The position numbers were made by a program, and so were the translations under genes. From Candidatus Cloacimonadota bacterium (GTDB lineage Bacteria; Cloacimonadota; Cloacimonadia; Cloacimonadales; TCS61), in the NCBI GenBank assembly GCA_030445745.1, contig JASUTE010000003.1:110321-174320 (forward strand): a stretch of DNA of 64,000 nt, given 5' to 3'. Position 1 is the stretch's first letter. The number at the start of each line of letters is the position of its first letter. Positions 47,136 through 55,754 of this stretch are shown here, one piece after another. The notes below the pieces were generated by a model that saw only the letters and a list, made by a program, of their open reading frames with translations, had not been told where the DNA came from and made no database searches.

Positions 47136-48533
47136 CTAATTTAAATAGTAACTTTCTATTAAATTCAAATTATCTTTGGTTAATATCACATCGTCACGTT
47201 TATCTTCATATAATACAACTCCATTTTCCCCCAAATATTTCAATTTCACATCATAAACTCCAGCTGTAAGTTGCAGTTCTCCTGCCAAAGCTTTTTTAGG
47301 GAAAAACCGTGAAATACGTAAATCGGCGTTTTCGGTAGCATCCACGGCCATATCGGTTGCCAGTCGTGCAGCAAATCCCAACAGCGGATTATCAATACTC
47401 TTTTCCATCTCTTGTTTGCCCTCCGCGGAAAGCAGACCTTTAGTCACAGTGCGCACAATGGTTTTCAGATATATGAGTGGTTTTTTAATTTGGAAAGTTT
47501 CGATCGCTATATTTTCTATAGATTCTACCGGCTTTAAAACCTGCCTACGTTCATCATTAACCCATACCTCTACTCTTTCAACAGCACTTTTACGTTTTTC
47601 CAAATAGGGTAACTGAAATTTGAAGTGATATCCTTTTTCCACACCTGGCCACTCAATAGCATCCAGCGCTTCCAAATTCTGGTTACCTCTAGGATTTTCT
47701 GCGCTAGCAGCAATGATGATAAGATCTTTTTCTGTGTGAATATAGAGTGTGTTAGCCTTTTTATCTGGGGCAAGACCAGTGAAAACAATACAATCTAATT
47801 TAGCGGCATCGGTTTGATTAAGAAACGTATCTAATTCTGGTTTGGGAAAATTGTAAAGCTGTGCTTGCAGACGCCAAGCTTCTTGTAGTTTTTCTTTATC
47901 GATTCTAGCATCATCCAACTTACCCTCGGTACGATACAGTAACATACTAAGGTAACGAGCTAGTGCAGAATTGTGAAACTTCGTATCTCCCGGCTCAAAT
48001 TTAACATTAACATCTTTGCTGGCGTTGTATTGGGAAGCTAGATCACCATATTTATCCTGTAAAAGATTCAGTTTATTGTTCACTCTTCTTATCTCCACAA
48101 AGGCGTCATCGAATTGATTTAACTCCAAATAGTTTAAAGCTTTAAAAATATTCAAATAAATATCTTCATAATCTTCACCACTATATTCCAAAACATTATC
48201 GTTTAGCAACATTGAAGCTGCTGCTCGCGATATGTTTTTGGTAAAAAGCTCTTCGATGGCATATTCAGCTTTAGTGAGCAGTTCATTACTCTTTTTGTAC
48301 TGTTTGTTATAATGATAAAGCATACCCAAGTCTAAAAAATATACAACTTTTTCTTTTTCAGTATAATATTTACCTTTTGCTGCTTCCAGCGTGGCAATAG
48401 CGCCAGCGTAATCATTGGCTTTTATCATGTTGTCTATGCTAGCAAATTGCTCTTTGTAAGTTTTGGTAGACGCACAACTGGTAAAAATTCCTAAAATAAT
48501 AATAATAGAGATAAAAAGAGAAAACTTCCTCAT
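47136..48533 (-). CDS. COG3014-like TPR lipoprotein
   Basis: 465 residues from the ATG at 48533, which has GGGAGG 7 nt upstream; a longer frame starting 11 codons earlier would run through a terminator and is rejected. Lipoprotein signal with lipobox FTSC (Cys about 19). The N-terminal half has TPR-like helices (AGAIATLEAAKG, FLDLGMLYHYNKQYKKSNEL, YLNIFKALNYLELNQFDDAF). The C-terminal half is a beta-rich domain. Matches my memory of COG3014 proteins, which are encoded next to LpoB-like genes. Function unknown; a peptidoglycan-related envelope role is inferred from the neighbour. Confidence 0.7.
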   Translation of the reverse strand: MRKFSLFISIIIILGIFTSCASTKTYKEQFASIDNMIKANDYAGAIATLEAAKGKYYTEKEKVVYFLDLGMLYHYNKQYKKSNELLTKAEYAIEELFTKNISRAAASMLLNDNVLEYSGEDYEDIYLNIFKALNYLELNQFDDAFVEIRRVNNKLNLLQDKYGDLASQYNASKDVNVKFEPGDTKFHNSALARYLSMLLYRTEGKLDDARIDKEKLQEAWRLQAQLYNFPKPELDTFLNQTDAAKLDCIVFTGLAPDKKANTLYIHTEKDLIIIAASAENPRGNQNLEALDAIEWPGVEKGYHFKFQLPYLEKRKSAVERVEVWVNDERRQVLKPVESIENIAIETFQIKKPLIYLKTIVRTVTKGLLSAEGKQEMEKSIDNPLLGFAARLATDMAVDATENADLRISRFFPKKALAGELQLTAGVYDVKLKYLGENGVVLYEDKRDDVILTKDNLNLIESYYLN

Positions 48534-48545
48534 AAAATCCTCCCA

Positions 48546-48580
48546 TAAAAAAAGGAACACAAACAACTGTTTGTGTTCCT
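48546..48580 (-). terminator. strong hairpin terminator between lpoB and the COG3014-like gene
   Basis: On the minus strand: a 12-pair perfect stem AGGAACACAAAC / GTTTGTGTTCCT, then seven T (48546-48552). It comes 10 nt after the lpoB stop and the next gene's GGAGG follows within a few bases, so that gene must be reached by read-through, processing or a promoter inside lpoB. Confidence 0.88.
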
Positions 48581-48589
48581 AAGCAATAT

Positions 48590-49195
48590 TTACCATTTAG
48601 CCTTTTTTTGCTCTACCAATTTTTTTATTTTCTGGGTATCCATCCAAACTTTTTCATTTGTTTCCAGGTTTATCAACTCCAAATCAACCTGATAAAATTT
48701 AGCTTGTTTGCCATCTGCTGCATCTATTTGGGTTTTTATGCTACCAGTAAGCATAAAATCGGCACCAGTTTCGGCAGCTAATCGTTTGGCTGTTTCCATA
48801 GAGGAATAACTCTGCTGTTGCATTCTTTCGCTACGAATCTGTTGGCGTTCTTCGCTGCTAGCAACAAATTTCAGCCTACCGCTGTTCACAAACTCCCTTT
48901 CGATATCACTGATAAAAGTATCTGTTTGGATATGTTCAGAGCTTAAATTGCGGATATTACCAACAATTACCACTGGTTTGCGGCCATGATTTTGCACGAA
49001 ATTATCTATCCAGGGTCTTTGAATCATACCATTGATCATCTTTTGGGCTACCAAACGAGAATCAGTATCATTCCAACGTCCAGAAAGATCAGTAACTTCT
49101 TCCACACCGACCCGGGATACTGTTCTGCTAGGTCCACCACAGGCGGATATCATTACCATTAAAGCAACTAAGAGAAAAATCGTTGTTTTCTTCAT
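48590..49195 (-). CDS. lpoB: LpoB-like penicillin-binding protein activator lipoprotein
   Basis: 201 residues. Lipobox ISAC near Cys 19. The domain resembles LpoB (COG3417): LVAQKMINGMIQRPWIDNFV, KPVVIVGNIRNLSSEHIQTD, TFISDIEREFVNSGRLKFVA, ETGADFMLTGSIKTQI, LINLETNEKVWMDTQKIKKL. In E. coli LpoB activates the peptidoglycan synthase PBP1b from the outer membrane. The start is the ATG at 49195 with GGGAGG upstream, not the preceding GTG. A TTGACA at 49245-49250 on this strand could be the -35 of its promoter, though the -10 is weak. Confidence 0.85.
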   Translation of the reverse strand: MKKTTIFLLVALMVMISACGGPSRTVSRVGVEEVTDLSGRWNDTDSRLVAQKMINGMIQRPWIDNFVQNHGRKPVVIVGNIRNLSSEHIQTDTFISDIEREFVNSGRLKFVASSEERQQIRSERMQQQSYSSMETAKRLAAETGADFMLTGSIKTQIDAADGKQAKFYQVDLELINLETNEKVWMDTQKIKKLVEQKKAKW

Positions 49196-49263
49196 CACTG
49201 TCCTCCCAAAAATTTGGTTTAAAATGGCTCGATTTTGTATTTACTGTCAATAAATTAAATGAG

Positions 49264-49300
49264 AACAAACATCATCCCCCCATTCTGGGGGGATGATGTT
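49264..49300 (-). terminator. terminator after the 2-oxoacid oxidoreductase operon
   Basis: Thirteen-pair stem around CATCATCCCCCC / GGGGGGATGATG with a 5-nt loop, beginning 6 nt after the last stop; the following T-tract (TTTGTTCTCATTT) is imperfect but U-rich. Confidence 0.8.
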
Positions 49301-49305
49301 CTATA

Positions 49306-49848
49306 TTAGTTTTGTTCGCCAATCTCTATGCCTTTTTGTATAGCTTTCAAGTTAGCTTGCAATAAATCTGGGTTTTTCTGTTTTAAAAAATCCTTCAGAT
49401 CTTCTTCCAAGGTATCATATTTCACTAACCTCTTCTTGCCTATCACAATACCAATAGCAACCATGTTCAATACTTTTGCATCTCCTATTTCTTGTGCTAT
49501 CTGATTCATGGGTGCATAGATTATTTCAATATCTTCTCGGTTCAAACCTTTGGGACACATATCTTTATTGGCAATCAACAACCCGCCTTTTTTAATTTTT
49601 GGTCCGAATTTATCGATAGAAGGTTGATTTAAAGCCACTAAAATATCGGGGAATGATACGATTGGAGCAGCAATTGGCTTCTCGGAAATAACCGTAGATA
49701 CATTTGCAGTTCCACCTCGCATCTCAGGTCCGTAGGAAGGCAACCAAGAAACATGCTTGCCCTCTTTCATAGCAGCTTTTGCCAGGAATTTTCCAATTGT
49801 TAATGCGCCTTGTCCACCAAATCCAGAGCAAATTAATTCAGTTTTCAT
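49306..49848 (-). CDS. 2-oxoacid:ferredoxin oxidoreductase, gamma subunit
   Basis: 180 residues of the POR gamma domain: LICSGFGGQGALTIGKFLAK (residues 4-23), WLPSYGPEMRGGTANVSTVI near 35-54, ALNQPSIDKFGPKIKKGGLL near 73-92. Part of a four-subunit enzyme decarboxylating 2-oxoacids to acyl-CoA with ferredoxin as acceptor. It overlaps the beta subunit gene by 1 nt. Name KorC or VorC depends on the substrate, which sequence alone does not settle. Confidence 0.92.
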   Translation of the reverse strand: MKTELICSGFGGQGALTIGKFLAKAAMKEGKHVSWLPSYGPEMRGGTANVSTVISEKPIAAPIVSFPDILVALNQPSIDKFGPKIKKGGLLIANKDMCPKGLNREDIEIIYAPMNQIAQEIGDAKVLNMVAIGIVIGKKRLVKYDTLEEDLKDFLKQKNPDLLQANLKAIQKGIEIGEQN

Positions 49849-50600
49849 TATTCACCCCCTGCATTGGCTTTATCGCGGAAATTTCCCACTTTAAAGAAAG
49901 GAAGCATATTTTCCTTTGCCCAATCGCGGGCTTTTAGTGGATCAACACCCCAGTTGGTAGGACATGTAGAGATAAATTCAATAAAGGTAAATCCGCGATC
50001 TTCTTTGTTGTATTGCATCGCTTTTTTAACTGCTCTTTTGGCTTTATTAATATCTTGTGGTGAAAGCAAAGATACTCTTTCGATAAAATAAGGTGATACC
50101 AAGGTATCAATAAGTTCACACATTCTTATGGGATAACCGATATCATTTTCATCTCTGCCGTAAGGCGAAGTAGTAGTTTTCATACCTGGCAAAGTAGTGG
50201 GTGCCATTTGTCCACCTGTCATACCATAAATTGCATTATTTATAAAAAATACGCTTATATTTTCTCCACGGTTGGCAGCATGGATGATCTCGGCAGTACC
50301 GATAGCAGCCAAATCACCATCGCCTTGGTAGGTAAATACGTGCATATCTGGTCGCGCTCTTTTCATTCCAGTAGCTACTGCGGGGGCTCTACCATGCGCT
50401 GCTTCTGCCATATCACAATCGAAAAATTCATATGCAAATACTGAACAGCCAACTGGTGCCACACCCATCATATTGTTTCGCATATCTAATTCGTCCATTG
50501 CTTCAGCAATAAGTCTGTGAGCCACACCATGCAAGCAGCCGGGACAGTAGGTAAACGGAACATTGGTTAATGATTTTGGTCTCGTTGCAATTACTTCCAT
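49848..50600 (-). CDS. 2-oxoacid:ferredoxin oxidoreductase, beta (ThDP) subunit
   Basis: 250 residues. The thiamine diphosphate domain: FTYCPGCLHGVAHRLIAEAM near 16-35, AHGRAPAVATGMKRARPD near 68-85, YQGDGDLAAIGTAEIIHAAN near 94-113 (GDG motif) and INNAIYGMTGGQMAPTTLPG near 120-139 (metal and cofactor loop). Three central cysteines (CPGC, GCS) may hold an Fe-S site. GGAGG precedes the ATG. Follows the alpha gene by 9 nt. Confidence 0.94.
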   Translation of the reverse strand: MEVIATRPKSLTNVPFTYCPGCLHGVAHRLIAEAMDELDMRNNMMGVAPVGCSVFAYEFFDCDMAEAAHGRAPAVATGMKRARPDMHVFTYQGDGDLAAIGTAEIIHAANRGENISVFFINNAIYGMTGGQMAPTTLPGMKTTTSPYGRDENDIGYPIRMCELIDTLVSPYFIERVSLLSPQDINKAKRAVKKAMQYNKEDRGFTFIEFISTCPTNWGVDPLKARDWAKENMLPFFKVGNFRDKANAGGE

Positions 50601-50609
50601 TTTTTCCTC

Positions 50610-51692
50610 CTATAAATTCTCTTTGATCTTTTCTTGAACTTCTTCGGGAGTAAACACTATTCCGCCTACTTTTCCAAAGAATTCAACCGGAAGCTTGCCA
50701 TTAACAGCTATTTTAACATCTTCCACCATCTGGCCTAAATTAAGTTCGAATACCATAACTTTTTTCACTTTATCGTTCAGAGCTTTCTGAATAGCTTCGC
50801 TTGGATAAGGCCAAACTGTGATAGGACGAATAAGCCCCACACTTATACCGGCTTCCTGAAGCGTATCTATAGCACTTTTCACTACGCGAGAAGCAGTTCC
50901 AAACGATACACAAACCATCTGGTTCTCTTCATTTATGTTATATTCTTCCCAACGTTTTTCGTTTTTTTCAATCTCATTGTATTTTTCACCTAATTTTTCT
51001 ACATGTTTTTCCAAAACTTTTGGGTCTATTTCCAAGGAATTGATCTCGTGATGATGATGATTGGGTTCATCCTGGTTCGAATGCATACACCACGCAAAAT
51101 GCTGTTTGTCCAATTCCTCAAAATCTTTTTCTGTTTTAGCATCTTTAAATTCAACCGGCTCCATCATTTGCCCTAAAAGGCCATCGGAAAGTATGTAAAC
51201 CGGATTACGGTATTTATCTGCCAAATCGAAAGCTAAAGAAGCCATGTCGGCAAATTCCTGCACGCTACTGGGAGCTAAAGTAATAACCCGGTAATCTCCA
51301 TGTCCACCACCTTTGGTAGCCTGAAAATAATCTCCCTGCGCTGGCTGAATATCACCCAAACCAGGGCCACCGCGCTGAACGTTTACTATTACAGCTGGCA
51401 GATTTGCACCAGCTATATAGGAAATTCCTTCCTGCTTCAGTGAAATACCTGGTGAAGAAGAAGAGGTCATAACTCTTTTCCCGCATCCTGCAGCACCATA
51501 AACCATATTTATAGCGGCCAATTCACTTTCAGCTTGCACGAAGGTTCCATCTACTTTTGGCATCATTTTCGCCATATATTCTATCAACTCGCTCTGAGGC
51601 GTGATAGGATAGGCAAAATACAATCGACAGCCCGCCCGAATTGCTGCTTCGGCGACTGCTTCATTTCCCTTCATTAAAACTTTTTCGCCCAT
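50610..51692 (-). CDS. vorB: 2-oxoacid:ferredoxin oxidoreductase, alpha subunit (VorB/KorA type)
   Basis: 360 residues from the ATG after GGAGG; a start 19 codons upstream runs into the ferredoxin gene and is rejected. FAYPITPQSELIEYMAKMMP, VQAESELAAINMVYGAAGCG, MTSSSSPGISLKQEGISYIA and GDIQPAQGDYFQATKGGGHG are the domain I signatures; domain II ends with HVEKLGEKYNEIEKNEKRWE and VKKVMVFELNLGQM. Closest in style to proteins annotated as 3-methyl-2-oxobutanoate (branched-chain) oxidoreductase VorB, but 2-oxoglutarate KorA is very similar, so the substrate is uncertain. An odd His-rich NHHHHE run lies near 225. Confidence 0.88.
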   Translation of the reverse strand: MGEKVLMKGNEAVAEAAIRAGCRLYFAYPITPQSELIEYMAKMMPKVDGTFVQAESELAAINMVYGAAGCGKRVMTSSSSPGISLKQEGISYIAGANLPAVIVNVQRGGPGLGDIQPAQGDYFQATKGGGHGDYRVITLAPSSVQEFADMASLAFDLADKYRNPVYILSDGLLGQMMEPVEFKDAKTEKDFEELDKQHFAWCMHSNQDEPNHHHHEINSLEIDPKVLEKHVEKLGEKYNEIEKNEKRWEEYNINEENQMVCVSFGTASRVVKSAIDTLQEAGISVGLIRPITVWPYPSEAIQKALNDKVKKVMVFELNLGQMVEDVKIAVNGKLPVEFFGKVGGIVFTPEEVQEKIKENL

Positions 51693-51703
51693 AATTCCTC
51701 CAT

Positions 51704-51907
51704 TTATTTTTCTACAGTAATTGCTACATCTGGACAGGTTATATAACAAAGTTTACAACCTATACAACTTTTTTGATCAGAACATTCCGCATAGTGATAA
51801 CCTTTTGCGTTAATGTCTTCGGAAAACCGAATAATTTTCTTCGGACATGCCTCGATACAAAGACCACAACCTTTACAATAATTGGGATCAACCGTTATTC
51901 TTGGCAT
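51704..51907 (-). CDS. 2-oxoacid oxidoreductase ferredoxin (delta) subunit
   Basis: 67 residues with two complete [4Fe-4S] motifs, CKGCGLCIEACPKKII (from residue 11) and CIGCKLCYITCPDVAI (from about 48). It carries electrons from the enzyme to free ferredoxin. First gene of a ferredoxin-alpha-beta-gamma operon. In the 66-nt upstream gap, TTGACA (51964-51969) is a good -35 on this strand, with a weak TGATTT 17 nt later. GGAG before the ATG. Confidence 0.93.
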   Translation of the reverse strand: MPRITVDPNYCKGCGLCIEACPKKIIRFSEDINAKGYHYAECSDQKSCIGCKLCYITCPDVAITVEK

Positions 51908-51973
51908 AATCTACTCCTTTTATCTTTTTTATTATTTTTTAAATCAATTTCAATTGGGTTATTTGTCAACCTC

Positions 51974-52543
51974 TTATTTTATAATTATATCTTGCAGCTT
52001 TCTTTTGGGTACATGGTGTACTTCTTTATCATCTCGCCAGTAGCGAATGTCACCATCAGGGCCAACTTCTTCCACCACAACCTTTTCCTTGGGTTTACCC
52101 AATGCTACCACTAGCTGGATCTCCATGTTTTCCGGTATCTGGAGATATTCGTGCATTTTTTCCTTTTTTATGGAAGCCAATATACAACCTCCCCAGCCCT
52201 TTTCAACTGCACCCAATAACATCGACTGGCAGGCAATACCTGTATCCCAACTCACATTACGGCTGCCTTTTATATCCCTTAGAATTACAATATAGGCAGC
52301 CGGTCTTTCGCCTGGTTTCGGCCCCAGCCAATCGTTAAGATAACCTGCCCATCCTAAACATTTATAAACTTTTTCGCATTCCTGTTTGGAAGTAACCAAT
52401 CGAAATTTCAAAGGTTGTAAATTGGCTGCTGAAGCTGAAAGACGAGCTAAATTGACCACTTCTTTCAAATCGCTTTCTGGCATACGTTCTTCTTCATAAA
52501 ATCGGCGATAACTGCGATTTTTTTTAATCAAATCTAATAACAT
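51974..52543 (-). CDS. nitroreductase-family flavoprotein
   Basis: 189 residues of the FMN-binding nitroreductase fold: LIKKNRSYRRFYEEERMPES near the N-terminus, LARLSASAANLQPLKFRLVT near 33-52 (FMN phosphate and ribityl contacts), DTGIACQSMLLGAVEKGWGG near 101-120 and VVALGKPKEKV near 145. Substrate unknown. Starts directly at the stop of the VOC gene (TAG then ATG). Possibly a two-gene unit with the VOC protein. Confidence 0.9.
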   Translation of the reverse strand: MLLDLIKKNRSYRRFYEEERMPESDLKEVVNLARLSASAANLQPLKFRLVTSKQECEKVYKCLGWAGYLNDWLGPKPGERPAAYIVILRDIKGSRNVSWDTGIACQSMLLGAVEKGWGGCILASIKKEKMHEYLQIPENMEIQLVVALGKPKEKVVVEEVGPDGDIRYWRDDKEVHHVPKRKLQDIIIK

Positions 52544-52870
52544 CTAAACCTCCCAATTCTCGAAAGTCTGAAATTCTAATTTCCTACCCTCCGGGTCTAT
52601 AGCAAAAAAATTGTAGATATGAAATTTCTCATTTAGTTTTAGTACCGTTTCAGCACTATCCTGCCTAATTTCGTAAAATTTATCTATCTCTGTGCGTTCA
52701 ATAAAAAAGAAAGTTAGAAATGTATTTTTGTCTATCTCGGTTGGCAAATGTTGGCGAAATCCAAACAAGAAATTACCCGCCTGATAGATACGGCAAATTG
52801 CTTGATCTAACCACAAGAAGCAACCCACCTGTTGGCGATAGAACCTAGCTACCAAATCCTGGGTTTTCAT
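52544..52870 (-). CDS. short VOC (glyoxalase-like) family protein
   Basis: 108 residues. The C-terminal IYNFFAIDPEGRKLEFQTF pattern (about 88-106), with the metal-ligand-position Glu in LEF, and the N-terminal LVARFYRQQVGCFLWLDQAI (about 6-25) are those of a single vicinal-oxygen-chelate domain. The family includes glyoxalase I, dioxygenases and drug-resistance proteins; activity here is unknown. The ribosome site is weak. It lies between the exported protein downstream of lysC and the nitroreductase. Confidence 0.6.
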   Translation of the reverse strand: MKTQDLVARFYRQQVGCFLWLDQAICRIYQAGNFLFGFRQHLPTEIDKNTFLTFFFIERTEIDKFYEIRQDSAETVLKLNEKFHIYNFFAIDPEGRKLEFQTFENWEV

Positions 52871-52890
52871 AAAATCTATTCCGTTAATTT

Positions 52891-53532
52891 CTACGCCTCC
52901 TGCATTCCTACCATTATCTCTTTTGCCACTTTAACTAAGAAATTACGATTACGTTTATTTAAATGTTCACTAGGAGTAATATAATTAAGTAACATAGAAT
53001 ACATAAAATGTTGAGAATGAAGTTTCAGGTACTCCCTTGAGATTGCTTCATTTTTCTTTATATTTTCTTCTTCTTTGGTTATATTCTGCAGAGTTTCATT
53101 CACTTTCTTCATCAATTTCACCGAAATTCTATCCAAATAATCACTGTTCTCTCTATCTTGCTGAGCAGGAATATACTTATTTTCGTAAATCACATCAGGT
53201 TTTAGGCTTTTTATAACGTCTTTTACAACCTCTGAGCGTTGCTCGGGCTGCATATTTACAGAATTAAAGATATTATCACGAATTAAGAAACATTCATTGG
53301 AAACATCTTCTAAAAAGCTTTTGTAGTATTCCACTTTGTCATATTCTTTTTCTTGCATCTTTTTCATTCCTGTTTTAAATGCATCCAAAAGCTCTACCGT
53401 ATTCAATACATTTTTATCTAAAGCACTTAAATATACCTTGTTTTCCAAATCCTCTTTTTCGGAAATAGATTGGGAAACTAACGCACTAGCAAAAAATATC
53501 ATCAACAAGCCTAAGATTACTATTTTTCTCAC
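52891..53532 (-). CDS. exported protein of unknown function downstream of lysC
   Basis: 213 residues, GTG start supported by GGAGG and by a 4-nt GTGA overlap with the lysC stop. Signal peptide of about 19 residues (VILGLLMIFFASALVSQS). The mature part is almost wholly alpha-helical and highly charged (KMQEKEYDKVEYYKSFLEDV; NETLQNITKEEENIKKNEAI). Coupling to lysC by overlapping codons is unusual for an exported protein. I do not recognise the family. Confidence 0.65.
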   Translation of the reverse strand: MRKIVILGLLMIFFASALVSQSISEKEDLENKVYLSALDKNVLNTVELLDAFKTGMKKMQEKEYDKVEYYKSFLEDVSNECFLIRDNIFNSVNMQPEQRSEVVKDVIKSLKPDVIYENKYIPAQQDRENSDYLDRISVKLMKKVNETLQNITKEEENIKKNEAISREYLKLHSQHFMYSMLLNYITPSEHLNKRNRNFLVKVAKEIMVGMQEA

Positions 53533-54716
53533 TCTGAATCCTCCATTTCTATACAAAAAGCTGAGTGCAATGCCTTTACAGCTCTATTTTTATCTTTCTT
53601 TGCTATCAAGCAAGAAATTGTAGTGTGGGAATCTGTTGCCTGATAGATTTTTATTCCATTTTTTTGTAAAATTTCAATTATTTTAGCCATTACTCCAGGA
53701 ATACCAGTCATACCAGCACCTATAACGGAGACTTTACTTAGTCTTTCTTCAATTGTGTTAGGAAGATTTTGCAGAAGTTCAATAGCTACTTTTTTATTCT
53801 CTCTATCGATTACAAACGTTATTTGTTCGGGAATAATATCTATAAAATCAGCGCTAATGCCCTTTTTAGCTAGTAAGGAAAATATTTGTAGGTTTTGCTG
53901 TCCATTATTTTCTAATTTAATAAAAACTATATCATCACGACTGGTAACTGCACTGATGATTTTGTCTGGCTTGAAATTTGTTACTAATGTGCCAGCTGCA
54001 TTATCGAAGTTAGAGCGAATCTTGAGGGGAATTTTTACAGCAGCAGCTACTTCTATTGCTCTGGGATGTACCACACGAGCTCCTTCATTAGCCATTTCCA
54101 GAATCTCGGAGTAGTCTGCTTTTTCCAATAATTGTGCTGTTTTCACTACTTGCGGATCAGCTGTCATCACTCCCTTCACATCGGTAAAAATCTCTATTAA
54201 CTCTGCATTTAAAGCAGCGGCAATAATGCTGGCAGAAGTATCGCTACCACCTCTTCCAAAGGTAGTAATCTCGCCATTTTCGCTGCTGCCCTGGAAGCCG
54301 GCTATCACAGGTACTTTTTTCTTTTTCAAAATTTCATTTATCTTATTGGGAATAATTTTCAGAATATTGCTTCTGCAGTAGTTTTCATCGGTAATTATTC
54401 CAGCCTGGGCCCCTGTTAAAGAAGCCGCTTCAATTTGCAACGATTTTAGGGTTTGCACCATAGCAACAGCGGAAATAACTTCACCGCAGGAACACAGCAT
54501 ATCGCTTTCCCGCCCACAAATATCTACTGAATCCTTCCTAGCCAGATTCAAAAGGGTGTCAGTTGCATAGGGCATTCCTTTACGACCCATAGCAGAAACT
54601 ATCACCACAGGCATATTACCGTTTTCTATGGTCTGCTTTATTTTTTCAGCAGCCAGCAACCGATGTTCAGCCGTATCTAAAGATGTCCCACCAAATTTTT
54701 GTACTATCAAGCTCAT
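53529..54716 (-). CDS. lysC: aspartokinase
   Basis: 395 residues. Phosphorylates aspartate, first step to lysine, DAP, threonine and methionine. Kinase domain: VQKFGGTSLDTAEHR at residues 5-19, GFQGSSENGEITTFGRGGSD near 143-162, TDVKGVMTADPQVV near 177-190. Two C-terminal ACT regulatory domains (about 255-395) suggest feedback control by lysine and/or threonine. The ATG overlaps the asd stop as ATGA, so asd and lysC are co-translated. Monofunctional: no homoserine dehydrogenase domain. Confidence 0.94.
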   Translation of the reverse strand: MSLIVQKFGGTSLDTAEHRLLAAEKIKQTIENGNMPVVIVSAMGRKGMPYATDTLLNLARKDSVDICGRESDMLCSCGEVISAVAMVQTLKSLQIEAASLTGAQAGIITDENYCRSNILKIIPNKINEILKKKKVPVIAGFQGSSENGEITTFGRGGSDTSASIIAAALNAELIEIFTDVKGVMTADPQVVKTAQLLEKADYSEILEMANEGARVVHPRAIEVAAAVKIPLKIRSNFDNAAGTLVTNFKPDKIISAVTSRDDIVFIKLENNGQQNLQIFSLLAKKGISADFIDIIPEQITFVIDRENKKVAIELLQNLPNTIEERLSKVSVIGAGMTGIPGVMAKIIEILQKNGIKIYQATDSHTTISCLIAKKDKNRAVKALHSAFCIEMEDSE

Positions 54717-55711
54717 AAATATTTTTCCCGGTACAACTCTGCTATTTGTACAGCATTCAAGGCTGCTCCTTTGCGTAAGTTGTTACCCACAATCCACATA
54801 TTAAAACTATTTTCATTGAATAAATCTGGTCTTATCCTGCCCACTAAGATATCATCTGTTTTTTCGCTATCTAAGGCTGTGGGAAATTGATTTTTACTAA
54901 GGTCATCCACCACTTGAACTCCTGGAAATTTAGCTAAAGCAGTTTTGAACTGGGCCAGTGTAATCTTTTCTTTTGTTTCAACATACACAGATTCGCTATG
55001 ACCGTAAAATACTGGAACACGCACAGCTGTAGCCGTAACCTTTATCTTATGGTCTCCTAAAATTTTATGAGTTTCCCATACTAATTTCATCTCTTCCCGG
55101 CTAAAGCCATTTGCTAAAAATTTATCTACTTTTGGAATAACATTAAATGCAATCTGCTTTTCATAGACTTTTGGCGCTATCTCTTTTCCTTGCTGCCATT
55201 TTTCTATCTGGTCTTTCAACTCTTGCATAGCTTTAAAACCAGAACCAGAAACTGCCTGATATGTGCTTACAACAAGCTGTTTGATTCCCACTAAATCATG
55301 AATAGGCTTCATTGCTAGCAACAGCTGAATTGTAGAGCAATTTGGATTTGCAATAATGCCAGGTTTTATTTCTGAAGGATTTATTTCTGGTATCACCAAC
55401 GGAATATCGTTTTGATAACGAAAAGCACTGCTGTTATCGATAGCTGTACCACCGGCTTTTATTATTTGCGGACAAATCTGCTTGCTAACTTCTGCGCCAG
55501 CACTAAGCAAAACCAGGTTTAAGCCTTGCCAGCAACCGGGCTGGATAGCTTCCACTTCCAATTGTTTATCTTTGAATTTTATATTTTCCCCAATTGATTT
55601 TTGGGAAGCAAAAACCTTAACCTTTTTTGTGGGAAATTTACGCTCTTCTAATATGGCTAACATTTGCTGTCCCACAGCACCTGTAGCTCCCACTACAGCT
55701 AAATTAATCAT
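54713..55711 (-). CDS. asd: aspartate-semialdehyde dehydrogenase
   Basis: 332 residues. Reduces aspartyl phosphate to aspartate semialdehyde with NADPH. NADP motif LAVVGATGAVGQQMLAIL at residues 4-21; catalytic cysteine in IIANPNCSTIQLLLAM near 118-133; catalytic His in a GHSESVYVET context near 239. The start is the ATG at 55711 after AAGGAAAG. A frame starting 15 codons further upstream crosses a terminator hairpin and is rejected. Upstream neighbour is an aminotransferase, downstream lysC. Confidence 0.95.
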   Translation of the reverse strand: MINLAVVGATGAVGQQMLAILEERKFPTKKVKVFASQKSIGENIKFKDKQLEVEAIQPGCWQGLNLVLLSAGAEVSKQICPQIIKAGGTAIDNSSAFRYQNDIPLVIPEINPSEIKPGIIANPNCSTIQLLLAMKPIHDLVGIKQLVVSTYQAVSGSGFKAMQELKDQIEKWQQGKEIAPKVYEKQIAFNVIPKVDKFLANGFSREEMKLVWETHKILGDHKIKVTATAVRVPVFYGHSESVYVETKEKITLAQFKTALAKFPGVQVVDDLSKNQFPTALDSEKTDDILVGRIRPDLFNENSFNMWIVGNNLRKGAALNAVQIAELYREKYL

Positions 55712-55721
55712 ATCTTTCCTT

Positions 55722-55754
55722 AAAAAAATGGGAGAAGCCCACTCGGACTTCTCC
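55722..55754 (-). terminator. hairpin terminator immediately before asd
   Basis: On the minus strand: stem GGAGAAG / CTTCTCC with a 10-nt loop, then CA and seven T (55722-55728). It follows the stop of the upstream aminotransferase by 19 nt. The asd ribosome site starts right at the end of the T-run and the ATG is 11 nt further, leaving no room for a separate promoter, so the hairpin may act as an attenuator. Confidence 0.82.

Noticed and set aside
48534-48566. Longer N-terminus for the COG3014-like gene
   Set aside because: The extension runs through the T-run of a strong terminator and would destroy the lipoprotein signal.
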